A stretch of DNA of 22,297 nt from JBKHDT01 sp049974825 (lineage in GTDB: Bacteria > Pseudomonadota > Gammaproteobacteria > Halothiobacillales > Halothiobacillaceae), in the NCBI GenBank assembly GCA_049974825.1, contig JBNGDJ010000033.1:1-22297 (forward strand), written 5' to 3'. Under the pieces are notes generated by a model. It ran no database searches and was not told the DNA's origin. It saw only the letters and a list, made by a program, of their open reading frames with translations. Below are positions 6,426 to 15,721 of the stretch, one piece after another. Positions within the stretch are counted from its first letter, which is position 1. The number at the start of each line of letters is the position of its first letter. Both the position numbers and the translations under genes were made by a program.

Positions 6426-7142
6426 TTATTCCGCCTGTGCGGGGGCATGGACGGTCCATTCGACCAGTTGCCAATCACGGGGCGTCAAGGGCCAGAGTGC
6501 ATACTGATGGGGCGCTTCGGGGCCGCCCAGGCCGAAGGTGTCGTGGTCGGTCACGGTGACGCGGTGACCGGCCCAGAACCGGGCCAGCAACGCGTTTTTC
6601 TCCGGGCATTGGTCGAAGGCGATGCCGACCTCGCGGTCGCGCGGGGCACGGGCATTGGGCGCGTGGTGACTGCTGAATACGTCGTGGTAGCTGGCCCAGT
6701 GATGGTCGGCCAGGGCATCAGCCAGGATTTCCGGCCAGCCGGCATCGCCTGGCGGCAGCAGCTGGCCAATCAGGTTGGCAAACAGGATGGCGTGCTCGGG
6801 AAATGCCTGCGCCAGAGTCTGGATGCCGCCGGGCTGGTCCAGCGCGACAGGTTCCTGAAAGATCATGCGCCGGCCTTCGGGTTGGCGGCGCAGCAGCCAT
6901 CGTGCCAGCGGATCGGGCTCCAGAACCGTGGTGGTGGAAAAACGGGTCGTGAGTCCTTCAGGCAGGGTGTAGCCGGCGCTGGGGCCGACGATCAGCAGAT
7001 TCTCGCAATCCGGGTACCAGCCGGAGAGCCAGCGGTCAACGTGGGCTCGAAAGGCTTCCCAGCGCGACTTGCGATAGCGCAGGGCCCGCCAGTGGTAGAT
7101 CAGGCCGCCGCTGGGATCGGCAAGGATTTCCGGCAGGTTCAT
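6426..7142 (-). CDS. Uncharacterised 238-aa protein, methyltransferase-like N-terminal motif
   Basis: I do not recognise the family. The protein begins MNLPEILADPSGGLIYHWRA. Residues 48-58 (NLLIVGPSAGY) resemble the glycine-rich first loop of a Rossmann-fold methyltransferase. TTTVLEPDPLARWLLRRQ (about 70-87) places an acidic residue where SAM-binding enzymes bind the ribose. Later segments include ILFANLIGQLLP and WASYHDVFSSHH. The C-terminus ends in a short Trp-containing stretch. The initiator ATG 7140-7142 is 105 bp from the divergently transcribed FAH-family gene, so both may share a promoter region. It is followed after 7 bp by the hydrolase gene, so the two are probably co-transcribed. 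Methyltransferase activity is an inference from two motifs only. Confidence 0.7.
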   Translation of the reverse strand: MNLPEILADPSGGLIYHWRALRYRKSRWEAFRAHVDRWLSGWYPDCENLLIVGPSAGYTLPEGLTTRFSTTTVLEPDPLARWLLRRQPEGRRMIFQEPVALDQPGGIQTLAQAFPEHAILFANLIGQLLPPGDAGWPEILADALADHHWASYHDVFSSHHAPNARAPRDREVGIAFDQCPEKNALLARFWAGHRVTVTDHDTFGLGGPEAPHQYALWPLTPRDWQLVEWTVHAPAQAE

Positions 7143-7247
7143 GGCACACTTTCGGGTTTTCACAAGGTCGGCTGCCTGTCCGCGTCCGTGGGTTTGGGCG
7201 GGGAGGGGCCGAAGCAGTTTATCAAGCATGGCAAAGGGTTGAAGAGC

Positions 7248-8147
7248 ATGGAATGGGCGACTTTGGTGGATCGCTCCGGACGGCGCCTGGTGGCCGGCGT
7301 GGACCGTTCGAACGGACGATACTGGCGGGCGGATGTGCTGCTGCCCGGCTTTTCGGGCGATATGGTGGACTGGATTGCGGCGCGATCGGTACCCGGGGCC
7401 GCGGCATTGCAGGTCACGGGGCCGGGGCATGACCTTTCCGGGATGCGCTTTTGTGCCCCGGTGGATCGGCCGCGCCGGAATATATTCTGCGTGGGCAAGA
7501 ACTACCGGGCCCACGTGACCGAGTTTGCGGACTCCGGCTACGACAGCAGTGCCCATCAGGGCGAGACCGCGCCGGATGCGCCGATCTTCTTCACCAAGGC
7601 GACGGGTACCGTGATCGGGCCGGGAGATCCGATTCCGCTGCACCGGGGTGTAACGACTCAGGTTGACTACGAGGCCGAGCTGGCCGTGGTCATTGGCCGG
7701 GGTGGTCGGGATATTCCGCGTGCCCGGGCGCTGGAGCATGTATTCGGGTACACCATTGTCAATGATGTTTCGGCGCGGGATCTCCAAAAGCGCCATCGCC
7801 AGTGGTTTCTCGGCAAGTCCCTGGATGGCTTTTGCCCCATGGGGCCGGTAATCGCGCGGCCGGAAGACGGCGATCCTTCCGGCTGGCGTATTCGCTGCTG
7901 GGTCGATGACGAGCTGCGCCAGCAGGCGCAGGTAGCCCAGTTGATCTTCGATGTGCCGGCGCTGATTGAATGCCTCAGTGCGGGCATGACGCTCCAGCCG
8001 GGTGATGTGATCGCGACCGGGACGCCGGCAGGGGTGGGGTTGGGCATGGTGCCGCCGCGTTTTCTCGCGCCGGGCGAACAGGTCCGGATCGAGATTGACG
8101 GAATCGGGGTGCTGGAAAACCCCGTCGGTGCTCCAGACGAGGACTGA
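7248..8147 (+). CDS. Fumarylacetoacetate hydrolase (FAH) family protein
   Basis: This 299-residue member of the FAH superfamily contains metal-dependent hydrolases and isomerases acting on 2-oxo/enol acids in aromatic degradation. The FAH domain starts at about residue 80 with IFCVGKNYRAH. It continues through PIFFTKATGTVIGPGD and the metal-binding VDYEAELAVVIG, with its two Glu residues. VFGYTIVNDVSARDLQ supplies the third acidic ligand, and DVIATGTPAGVGLGM closes the core. The N-terminal 75 residues are a typical non-catalytic lobe. The ATG at 7248 is chosen because the domain begins normally from it; the open frame upstream overlaps the minus-strand gene and lacks homology. truA follows 4 nt after the stop. 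The substrate is not predictable, and no aromatic-degradation genes are nearby. Confidence 0.93.
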   Translation: MEWATLVDRSGRRLVAGVDRSNGRYWRADVLLPGFSGDMVDWIAARSVPGAAALQVTGPGHDLSGMRFCAPVDRPRRNIFCVGKNYRAHVTEFADSGYDSSAHQGETAPDAPIFFTKATGTVIGPGDPIPLHRGVTTQVDYEAELAVVIGRGGRDIPRARALEHVFGYTIVNDVSARDLQKRHRQWFLGKSLDGFCPMGPVIARPEDGDPSGWRIRCWVDDELRQQAQVAQLIFDVPALIECLSAGMTLQPGDVIATGTPAGVGLGMVPPRFLAPGEQVRIEIDGIGVLENPVGAPDED

Positions 8148-8151
8148 TATC

Positions 8152-8982
8152 GTGCAGCGAATCGTCATGGGCGTCGAGTACGACGGACGGCGCTATCACG
8201 GCTGGCAGGCCCAGCGCGAGGTGGACAGCGTGCAGGCGCGGCTGGAGAAGGCGTTGTCCCGGGTGGCCAACCACCCGGTTGAGACCGTCTGCGCCGGGCG
8301 CACGGACCGGGGCGTGCATGCCACCCAGCAGGTAGTGCATTTTGACACGCCGGCCCAACGCAGCCTGCGCGGCTGGCAACTGGGCACGGTGCAGAATCTG
8401 CCGGATGACATCACCGTGCACTGGGCGCAGGTGATGGACGACCGCTTCCACGCCCGGTTTTCTGCCATTCGCCGCCAGTATCGTTATGTCATCCTCAACC
8501 GGCTAACCCGGCCGGCGCTGCAGTATGGCCGCGTGACCTGGTGGTATCCGGATCTGGACGCTGAACGCATGGATGCCGGGGCGCAATACTTGCTGGGGCG
8601 GCACGACTTTACCAGCTTCCGGGGAAGGGACTGTCAGGCTCACTCACCCTGGCGAACGCTTGAGGCCATTCGCGTCCAGCGCCGCGGGGATTACCTGATG
8701 GTCGATGTTCGGGCCAATGCGTTCCTGCATCACATGGTACGCAATATCGTGGGCAGTCTGCTGGAAGTCGGGCAGCGCGAGCGCGACCCGGAATGGATGG
8801 GCAAGGTGCTCGCGGCCTGCGACCGGGACGCGGCGGGCATTACCGCCCCTGCGGAAGGACTTTACCTGGTCAACGTCGGATACCCGCCAGCGCTCGGCCT
8901 GCCGCTTTCACCGCGCCTGCCGGTGTTTGCCGATCCCGACGACCCCTTGCCCCCACCACAGGACGCCCCCGCTTCCGACTGA
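8152..8982 (+). CDS. truA: tRNA pseudouridine(38-40) synthase TruA
   Basis: TruA converts uridines 38-40 in the anticodon arm of many tRNAs to pseudouridine. The 276-residue protein has the family motifs GVEYDGRRYHGWQAQ (near residues 7-21) and CAGRTDRGVHATQQVVHF, with catalytic Asp52. These are followed by HDFTSFRGRDCQAHSPWRT and the C-terminal FLHHMVRNIVGSLLEVG. It matches E. coli TruA in length and order apart from a short proline-rich tail. The GTG at 8152 is preferred because GAGGA lies 8 nt upstream and it starts 4 nt after the FAH-family stop; ATG 8167 is a possible internal alternative. Co-transcription with the FAH-family gene is likely. A decayed hairpin cassette follows downstream. 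Confidence 0.96.
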   Translation: MQRIVMGVEYDGRRYHGWQAQREVDSVQARLEKALSRVANHPVETVCAGRTDRGVHATQQVVHFDTPAQRSLRGWQLGTVQNLPDDITVHWAQVMDDRFHARFSAIRRQYRYVILNRLTRPALQYGRVTWWYPDLDAERMDAGAQYLLGRHDFTSFRGRDCQAHSPWRTLEAIRVQRRGDYLMVDVRANAFLHHMVRNIVGSLLEVGQRERDPEWMGKVLAACDRDAAGITAPAEGLYLVNVGYPPALGLPLSPRLPVFADPDDPLPPPQDAPASD

Positions 8983-9039
8983 TTCCATGCCACCCGCCAG
9001 CTCGGCTGCGCGCTGGAACATCCAGCATTTTCCCCGATC

Positions 9040-9172
9040 GGGGCGAGGATGCCCCTGCGCGCAATGGCGCAAGCCATCGTATTGCGGCGCATTGTCCGGC
9101 GTGAACGCGGGCTTTGCCAGCTATTGCGTTGGAGCGGGCGCCAGGCCACAAGGCCAGGGATGGCTGTCTACA
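9040..9172 (+). repeat. Diverged copy B of the five-hairpin intergenic cassette
   Basis: Segments alignable with copy C (15721-15930) appear in the same order: GATGCCCCTGCGCGCAATGG with GCGCAAGCCAT (H2-H3), then GGCGTGAACGC, then GCCAGCTATTGCG, then a relic of H5 ending CTACAGAATTTG. Base pairing is largely lost. It lies downstream of truA and is probably an old copy. Confidence 0.55.
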
Positions 9173-9198
9173 GAATTTGTCTGGGGAGCCTGAGAGGA

Positions 9199-9227
9199 TC
9201 CTGCCTGTTTTTTTTGACCAGACAGGA
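9199..9227. terminator. Hairpin with T8 loop between truA and the tRNA gene
   Basis: TCCTGCCTG (9199-9207) and CAGACAGGA (9219-9227) pair with one mismatch around a loop that begins with eight T. It lies 37 bp downstream of the minus-strand tRNA and 217 bp after the truA stop. It may help end either transcript, but the T-run sits in the loop rather than after the stem, so the call is weak. Confidence 0.3.
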
Positions 9228-9263
9228 AAGCTCGCGGCTGTGCAGCAAGCCTTTGATCTTGAA

Positions 9264-9340
9264 TGGTGGGCCCAGCAGGGCTCGAACCTGCGACCAATCG
9301 ATTATGAGTCGACTGCTCTAACCAACTGAGCTATAGGCCC
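9264..9340 (-). tRNA. tRNA-Ile (CAT anticodon; lysidine-type Ile2)
   Basis: The minus strand gives a 77-nt cloverleaf with CCA encoded. The acceptor stem is GGGCCTA/TGGGCCC, the D-arm is TAGCTCAGTTGGTTAGAGCA, the anticodon loop is CTCATAA (anticodon CAT) and the T-loop is TTCGAGC. A CAT anticodon could be Met or Ile2. The anticodon arm and TTGGTCGC variable region resemble E. coli ileX, and ileX also sits close to rpoD there, so Ile2 read after lysidine modification by TilS is preferred over elongator Met. It lies 118 bp downstream of rpoD on the same strand. Confidence 0.9.
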
Positions 9341-9458
9341 GGGGAGGCGTTGGGCGCCGGCTTGGAAAGAAGGTCTGGCCGGCGAGAGTCCGGTGTTCGC
9401 GGAACGCGGCTGCCGGCCTGACCCGATTGACAGGCCCGCCCCGCAACGAAGCGGGATC

Positions 9459-11267
<1,809 letters not shown>

Positions 11268-11353
11268 GGGCGTATCTGCAGGATTCTCTTGGGCGATGTA
11301 AAAATCGGAACCCGACATTATAGCCGGCGCCTGGGATTTTTGCATCCTGAACC

Positions 11354-13039
11354 TCAGGATGGACCAGAAGAGTCGCTCCGTGTCGGGGCCTGCGTCGCTC
11401 GCTGCTGCAGGCGGCGGAACAACTCTGCCCGGCGTTGGCGATCGTGGTGTTTTGCAACCGTCCGTTGCAGGGCATCCTGCAGCATCGCCTCGGCCTGTTC
11501 GGGGTCGTCCAGCCCCGGGAGGCGCAGGCCGCGCACGCGATCCTGACGTTCCGAATCGGGAATGGCTTCCCATGCCTGATGCGACTGACCGGTCGTGCAG
11601 AAGTTGCGCAGATCGGTCAGGAACGCGGTCTCGTCCGACTGCCCGAGCGCCGGATCTGGGGCGTGCCGCTGGGCCAGATTGGGATGACGCAGCCAGACGG
11701 CACAGATCAGGTCCAGGCTGTCAGCCATTTTGCGCGGTGGCGGCTTTTTCGGCGCAATCGGTGATGGGGGGCGGCCGGGGCTTCGTCTGCCTGGCATGCC
11801 GAAAGCTTCCTGGAGCCGCCGTTCCAGCAACCTGCGTGTCGGGCTGTCTCCGGGAATTTTCCGCACCAGGGCCAGCAGGTCTTCGTGCCGTCGCGCCTGG
11901 CTTGGGGTGTCGGCACCTGGGTGGCGCGCCCGAACCAGCTGCCAGAGGTACTGGTCCAGGGTCAGTGCCTCCTGATCGAGCAGCCGGTTCATGGCCTCTG
12001 CGCCCTGGCTGCGTACAAAGCTGTCCGGGTCCTCGCCCTCGGGCAGAAAAAGAAATCGCAGGTCGCGTCCGCTTTCAAGTTTCGGGAGTGCCGCTTCAAG
12101 TGCCCGCTCGGCGGCCTTGCGGCCGGCCTTGTCGCCATCGAAACAGAAGATCAGATCATCCGTGTTGCGGTAGAGCTGGCCGACCTGTTCCTCCGTCGTT
12201 GCGGTGCCCAAGGTGGCCACGGCATTGTGGATGCCCGCCTGGGAAAGCATGATCACGTCCATGTAGCCCTCCACGACGACCAGTCGCGAAGGCCGGGCAT
12301 CGTGACGCCAAGACTCGTGCAGTCCGTAAATGTTGCGTCGCTTGTGGAAGACCGGCGTTTCGGGGCTGTTGAGGTATTTGGGTTCGCCCGGGCCGAGCAA
12401 CCTTCCACCGAAGCCGATGAACCGGCCGCGCCGATCGCGGATCGGAAACATCACCCGGTCACGAAACCGGTCGTATACCCGTCCGTCGTCCGACTGGCCC
12501 AAGAGCCCGGCGGCCAACGCTTCCCGGCGTTTTTCGGGGTCTTCCCCGATTGCCGCGGTCAAGCGGTTGCCCGGGGGTGCCCAGCCGAGCATGAACTCCT
12601 CGGCGGTGGCCGGCTCCAGCCCGCGCTCCTCAAGGTAACCTTGTGCGGCGGGGTTTCGCTCAAGCTGTTTGCGGTAGAACTCGGCTGCCCGTTCAAGAAC
12701 GGCCCACAATGGCCGCAATGCCTCGTTCGGGTCGGGGCCTTCGTCCTCCGGAATGCTCATGCCCAGCCGGCCGGCAAGCTCTCCGACGGCTGTGCGAAAA
12801 TCCATGCGGTCATGCTCAAGAAGGAAAGTGAGCGCACTGCCATGCGCGCCGCAGCCGAAGCAGTGGTAGAACTGCTTGGCGGGCGAGACGTAGAAGGACG
12901 GGGTCTTTTCTTCGTGGAACGGGCAGCAGGCGGCGAACTCGTGGCCCTTCTTTTTCAAAGGCACACGCTGACCGATCACCTCCACGATGTCGGTGCGCGC
13001 CAGCACGTCCTCAATAAAGCGCTCTGGAATCCTTGCCAT
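11354..13039 (-). CDS. dnaG: DNA primase DnaG
   Basis: DnaG synthesises RNA primers at the replication fork. The 561-residue protein starts MARIPERFIEDVLARTDIVE. It then has the CHC2 zinc finger CCPFHEEKTPSFYVSPAKQF with HCFGCGAHG (about residues 40-66), and the RNA-polymerase domain with GFGGR and LGPGEPKYLNSPETPVFHK. The TOPRIM core is VVEGYMDVIMLSQAG and FCFDGDKAGRKAAERAL, whose acidic residues bind Mg. A more variable C-terminal DnaB-interaction region (about 430-561) is Pro/Arg-rich at its start. The length is slightly under E. coli DnaG (581). It begins 16 bp after the ferredoxin stop and is followed by rpoD. The upstream open frame before MARIPER is antisense to nothing known and was not used. 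Confidence 0.97.
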   Translation of the reverse strand: MARIPERFIEDVLARTDIVEVIGQRVPLKKKGHEFAACCPFHEEKTPSFYVSPAKQFYHCFGCGAHGSALTFLLEHDRMDFRTAVGELAGRLGMSIPEDEGPDPNEALRPLWAVLERAAEFYRKQLERNPAAQGYLEERGLEPATAEEFMLGWAPPGNRLTAAIGEDPEKRREALAAGLLGQSDDGRVYDRFRDRVMFPIRDRRGRFIGFGGRLLGPGEPKYLNSPETPVFHKRRNIYGLHESWRHDARPSRLVVVEGYMDVIMLSQAGIHNAVATLGTATTEEQVGQLYRNTDDLIFCFDGDKAGRKAAERALEAALPKLESGRDLRFLFLPEGEDPDSFVRSQGAEAMNRLLDQEALTLDQYLWQLVRARHPGADTPSQARRHEDLLALVRKIPGDSPTRRLLERRLQEAFGMPGRRSPGRPPSPIAPKKPPPRKMADSLDLICAVWLRHPNLAQRHAPDPALGQSDETAFLTDLRNFCTTGQSHQAWEAIPDSERQDRVRGLRLPGLDDPEQAEAMLQDALQRTVAKHHDRQRRAELFRRLQQRATQAPTRSDSSGPS

Positions 13040-13055
13040 GCCGGTATGCGAAGGC

Positions 13056-13379
13056 CTAGCGTTCCAGCTGGTCCCGCTTGCCCGGCGCGCCGTCCCATTC
13101 TGCGGCATCGGGCAGGGGTTCCTTGCTGGCGGTAATGACCGGCCACTGGCCGGCCAGCTCGGCATTGAGCTCGACGAATTCGAGCTGATCATCCGGGAGA
13201 TCATCCTCCGCAAAAATGGCCTGAGCGGGGCACTCCGGCTCGCAAAGGGCGCAGTCAATGCACTCGTCCGGGTCGATCACCAGAAAGTTGGGCCCCTCGT
13301 GGAAGCAGTCCACGGGGCAGACATCCACGCAGTCGGTGTATTTGCACTTGATGCAGTTTTCGGTCACCACGAATGCCAT
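13056..13379 (-). CDS. fdxA: Seven-iron ferredoxin FdxA
   Basis: This is a small soluble electron carrier with one [3Fe-4S] and one [4Fe-4S] cluster, of the Azotobacter ferredoxin-I type. The 107-residue sequence has all nine characteristic cysteines: C9, C12, C17, C21 and C25 in ENCIKCKYTDCVDVCPVDC, and C40, C43, C46 and C50 in DECIDCALCEPECP. The variable C-terminal half includes AEWDGAPGKRDQLER. The ATG at 13379 has an excellent GGAGGG 7 nt upstream. It leads the dnaG-rpoD unit with a 16-bp gap to dnaG, where gammaproteobacteria usually carry rpsU. In pseudomonads fdxA sits beside mutS; here mutS is nearby but separated by a fadL-type gene. Confidence 0.97.
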   Translation of the reverse strand: MAFVVTENCIKCKYTDCVDVCPVDCFHEGPNFLVIDPDECIDCALCEPECPAQAIFAEDDLPDDQLEFVELNAELAGQWPVITASKEPLPDAAEWDGAPGKRDQLER

Positions 13380-13462
13380 GGTTTGATCCCTCCGTGTGTG
13401 TTGGGTCGCGGTTGACCTTCCGGAGGCGCTCCGTTTTGGGGCGGTCTCGGTTCGGTCGGCAA

Positions 13463-13610
13463 GGGAAGGTCTGCACGAATGCAGACCTTCCCGTGCAGGG
13501 CACGGATGCCCTGCCGCACAATGGCGCAAGCCATTGAATTGCGCAGCCCGGGCCAAGCATGTATCGGCCCGGGCGTGTCTGCATAAATCCATGGATGGAT
13601 TTGTGCAGAG
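13463..13610 (+). repeat. Five-hairpin intergenic cassette, copy A (complete, H1 to H5)
   Basis: Five consecutive near-perfect palindromes stand almost end to end. H1 at 13463-13492 has 13-bp arms GGGAAGGTCTGCA/TGCAGACCTTCCC and loop CGAA. H2 at 13495-13514 has GCAGGGCA/TGCCCTGC and loop CGGA. H3 at 13519-13536 has CAATGGC/GCCATTG and loop GCAA. H4 at 13546-13574 has GCCCGGGCC/GGCCCGGGC and an 11-nt loop. H5 at 13579-13608 has CTGCATAAATCCAT/ATGGATTTGTGCAG and a 2-nt loop. The copy lies between fdxA (5' side) and fadL (3' side). It has no coding capacity beyond shadow frames. The architecture recalls REP/BIME mosaics; the family is not recognised. Confidence 0.9.
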
Positions 13611-13826
13611 TTTCTCAAGGGAGTCTCTGCCATGAAGCAGAGTTCTCCGATCGGGATATGCATGCCCCGATCTCGATGGCGCATGCCCTTGAAATCGGGA
13701 TGTGCGGGCGCGCATCGGCCCGCCGCTGCGCGCCGCCTTGGGGACAATGCCTTCCGGCGGCAGCCTGCAGCCCAGCGATCACGCTGCAAGCACGCTGCCA
13801 GTGTCCCAACTTGACCGTTCCACAAC
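13611..13826. repeat. Further imperfect hairpins flanking copy A
   Basis: This stretch adjoins copy A. It holds CTCTGC/GCAGAG around CATGAA, then GATCGGG/CCCGATC around 13657-13675, then several GC-rich imperfect inverted repeats to about 13790. It may be older decayed cassette material or a related module. No gene is seen; short frames here are by-products of the repeats. Confidence 0.4.
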
Positions 13827-13873
13827 AAGCAAAACCACGGAATCCCCGGCGGTGTGCCGGGAGGTCCGTGGTT
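13827..13873 (-). terminator. Rho-independent terminator of the fadL-type gene
   Basis: On the minus strand an outer stem AACCACGGA/TCCGTGGTT (13865-13873 with 13833-13841) encloses an inner CCCGGC/GCCGGG stem. It is followed by TTTTGCTTG. It begins 49 nt after the fadL stop. The plus strand also shows an A-rich/T-poor mirror, so it is primarily a minus-strand terminator. Confidence 0.8.
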
Positions 13874-13921
13874 CGAAAAAAGAGGCTGGTCCCGGCAGGG
13901 TGACCTGCCGGAAGGCGTGGC

Positions 13922-15415
13922 TCAGAAGCGGTAGCCGTAGTTTACACGGACCAGCGTCTGGGCGTGGCTCATCTTCAGTCCGGTCAGTGCCGGGCCGGTA
14001 TTGGTGACCGTCACCCGCGGTGCGTAGGTGAGCGCGCCGTGCAGGGCGCTCTGCGCATTGATGCGGTAGGTGAAGCCGGCACTGTAGTGCTGCTTGGTGA
14101 TGGCCGGGAACAGCGGGTTGACCGTGCCGTCCGGGATCGGGTTGGAGCTGAAGTTGGCCCCGGCGCGGATGACCCACTTGTCGTTGAGCTGGTAGGCACC
14201 GCCGATTGCGAGCACGGTCTGGTCATCCCAGTCCTGGTCCAGGGAGGCATCCAGCTGGGCGCCGGCGAACGGGCCGTTGGCAGGCGTGTTCGCGGCGGTG
14301 AAGCTCATGTCGAAAGTGTCCATGACCTTGGACCAGTTCAGCCGCTTGATGTCTGCGGCGAGCTTCAGTCGGTCGGTGGCCTGCACCGCGATGCCGATCC
14401 CGAAGGTTTCCGGCCACTGGAAGTCCCGGATGCGGATGTCGCCTGTCAGCGTGGCCACGCCACCGGCTTCAGGCGGCAGCATCTGATCGAAGAACGGGCC
14501 GGTGCCGGAAAAGGCGATATTGGCGCCGCCGGTCTTCATGTCCCCCAGGTTGGTCTTCATGTGGTAGGTGGCGCCGAGGGTGATCCGGTCGGTCGGCTGG
14601 ACCATGATGCCAAGCTTGCCGCCCAGTCCGGCGGAGCTGGCCTTGCCGGTGAAGCGGCTGTCGTTCGAGAAGTCAAAGCGGGCGTAGTTCACGTCCCGGA
14701 TTCCGCCCTGATCCATCATCATCTTGAACCCGTCGACCATGCTGCCGCTGGCCGAGCCCACCCCGGGCGTGCCGCCTTCGGGGAAGGCCATCATGCCGAA
14801 GGTGTTGCCGTCGATGTCCATGCGCAGATCCAGGCCGGCCCAGACCACGTCAAGCTGGGCGGCGAGCGAGACCTTGTCGTTGACCTTGTAGGCAAGCGGA
14901 AACATCACCCGGCCCACGCTCAGTTCCGAGCGGATGTCCTGGCCGGACATCATGGTGGGCACGCACTGGCCCATCATCATCGTGCTGGCTGCGCAGCCAC
15001 CCGCAAACACGGCCGAGCCCGCGCCGTAGTCCGTGCCCATGCCGCCCTGTGCCATGACGGCAGCCCCGAAGCTGAACTGACCCTGGGTGCGGATGTAGGA
15101 GGCCGAGGGCATGTGGTACCAGCGGCCCTTGCTGTTGCTGCGCATGCCCTGCGGCGTTTCGGCCCAGACCCGGGGCGCCATGAGCGTGTAGCCGACCCCG
15201 ATCACATTGCCTTCCTTGCGCAGCCCGAGGGTGGCGGGGTTGTTCATGACCGCGGAGTTGCCCACTTCGCTGGCCATGGCTGCACCGCCCATGCCCGCGG
15301 CGATCGCGCCGTACGAGTCCATGTTCATGCCGTTGGTGGCATGGGCCGTGCTCGCCATCGCCAGGCCGGTGGCCACGGAGGCGGCGAGGAGGGACCGATT
15401 GAAAAACTTGCTCAT
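13922..15415 (-). CDS. FadL/OmpP1-family outer-membrane transporter
   Basis: This 497-residue outer-membrane beta-barrel of the FadL family imports hydrophobic compounds such as long-chain fatty acids or aromatics. A signal peptide occupies residues 1-26 (MSKFFNRSLLAASVATGLAM, ending AHA). The mature start TNGMNMDSYGAIAAGMGGAA is the family's N-terminal hatch region, followed by NSAVMNNPATLGL, the conserved NPA segment. Many alternating hydrophobic strands follow. The chain ends in an aromatic residue (VNYGYRF), as expected for BAM recognition. Several Met/Cys-rich extracellular loops are notable, e.g. AASTMMMGQCVPTMMSGQ. The start 15415 is chosen because GGGAG lies 8 nt upstream; ATG 15421 and GTG 15430 are less well spaced. 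A terminator follows. The exact substrate is unknown. Confidence 0.92.
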   Translation of the reverse strand: MSKFFNRSLLAASVATGLAMASTAHATNGMNMDSYGAIAAGMGGAAMASEVGNSAVMNNPATLGLRKEGNVIGVGYTLMAPRVWAETPQGMRSNSKGRWYHMPSASYIRTQGQFSFGAAVMAQGGMGTDYGAGSAVFAGGCAASTMMMGQCVPTMMSGQDIRSELSVGRVMFPLAYKVNDKVSLAAQLDVVWAGLDLRMDIDGNTFGMMAFPEGGTPGVGSASGSMVDGFKMMMDQGGIRDVNYARFDFSNDSRFTGKASSAGLGGKLGIMVQPTDRITLGATYHMKTNLGDMKTGGANIAFSGTGPFFDQMLPPEAGGVATLTGDIRIRDFQWPETFGIGIAVQATDRLKLAADIKRLNWSKVMDTFDMSFTAANTPANGPFAGAQLDASLDQDWDDQTVLAIGGAYQLNDKWVIRAGANFSSNPIPDGTVNPLFPAITKQHYSAGFTYRINAQSALHGALTYAPRVTVTNTGPALTGLKMSHAQTLVRVNYGYRF

Positions 15416-15445
15416 CTGCATGACTCCCACACTGTCGTTTTCCGT

Positions 15446-15475
15446 CCCAGGTTGAATCGTCCTGGGTTTTCATGA
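15446..15475. promoter_or_regulatory. Small hairpin in the fadL leader
   Basis: CCCAGG and CCTGGG pair around a 9-nt loop in the predicted 5' leader of the fadL-type gene, about 30 nt from its start codon. On the plus strand TTTT follows the stem. It may be a weak plus-strand terminator or an mRNA structure near translation initiation. Confidence 0.3.
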
Positions 15476-15587
15476 TTTTGCTGCAAGCCCCGAAAGGATC
15501 GTTCGGGTCGAAGCCGAATGGGCTGCAGGGAGCAAAATAGCAGAAGGCCCGGCCTGTGTTGGCCAAAAGATTTTAGGGGTCCATTGA

Positions 15588-15615
15588 ATTATTTCAGAAT
15601 ATAAGCAAATCCCAA
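15588..15615 (-). promoter_or_regulatory. Candidate sigma-70 promoter for the fadL-type gene
   Basis: Within an AT-rich island (about 15571-15672) the minus strand has TTGGGA (15610-15615), a 16-nt spacer and AATAAT (15588-15593). These match the -35 consensus at 4 of 6 positions and the -10 at 5 of 6. Transcription would start near 15580, giving a leader of about 165 nt. Confidence 0.35.
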
Positions 15616-15721
15616 TGTATTGATTAAGAGATTGGATTTTCTCAAGAAAAATATTAGTGGGCTAATCAATTGAGACGGACTGCTTTCTGAAGCCCCCCAG
15701 GCCTCAATCTGGAGCTGGACA

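Noticed and set aside
6276..7247. Long N-terminal extension of the FAH-family gene
   Set aside because: It runs antisense through the 238-aa gene and lacks homology. The FAH protein is complete from 7248.
7143..8168. N-terminal extension of the 238-aa minus-strand gene
   Set aside because: It is antisense to the FAH-family gene. The ATG at 7142 gives a sensible start at a divergent intergenic region.
11885..13135. 416-codon plus-strand open frame
   Set aside because: It is antisense to dnaG with no domain or credible start.
13396..13903. Small proteins encoded by the hairpin cassette
   Set aside because: Similar peptides (for example RPGRYMLGPG) recur at several copies on both strands only because the DNA repeats. 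They have no ribosome-binding sites and no domain.
13964..15475. 503-codon plus-strand open frame
   Set aside because: It is antisense to the FadL-type gene, rich in His/Gly/Asp as GC-rich shadow frames are, and has no recognisable domain.
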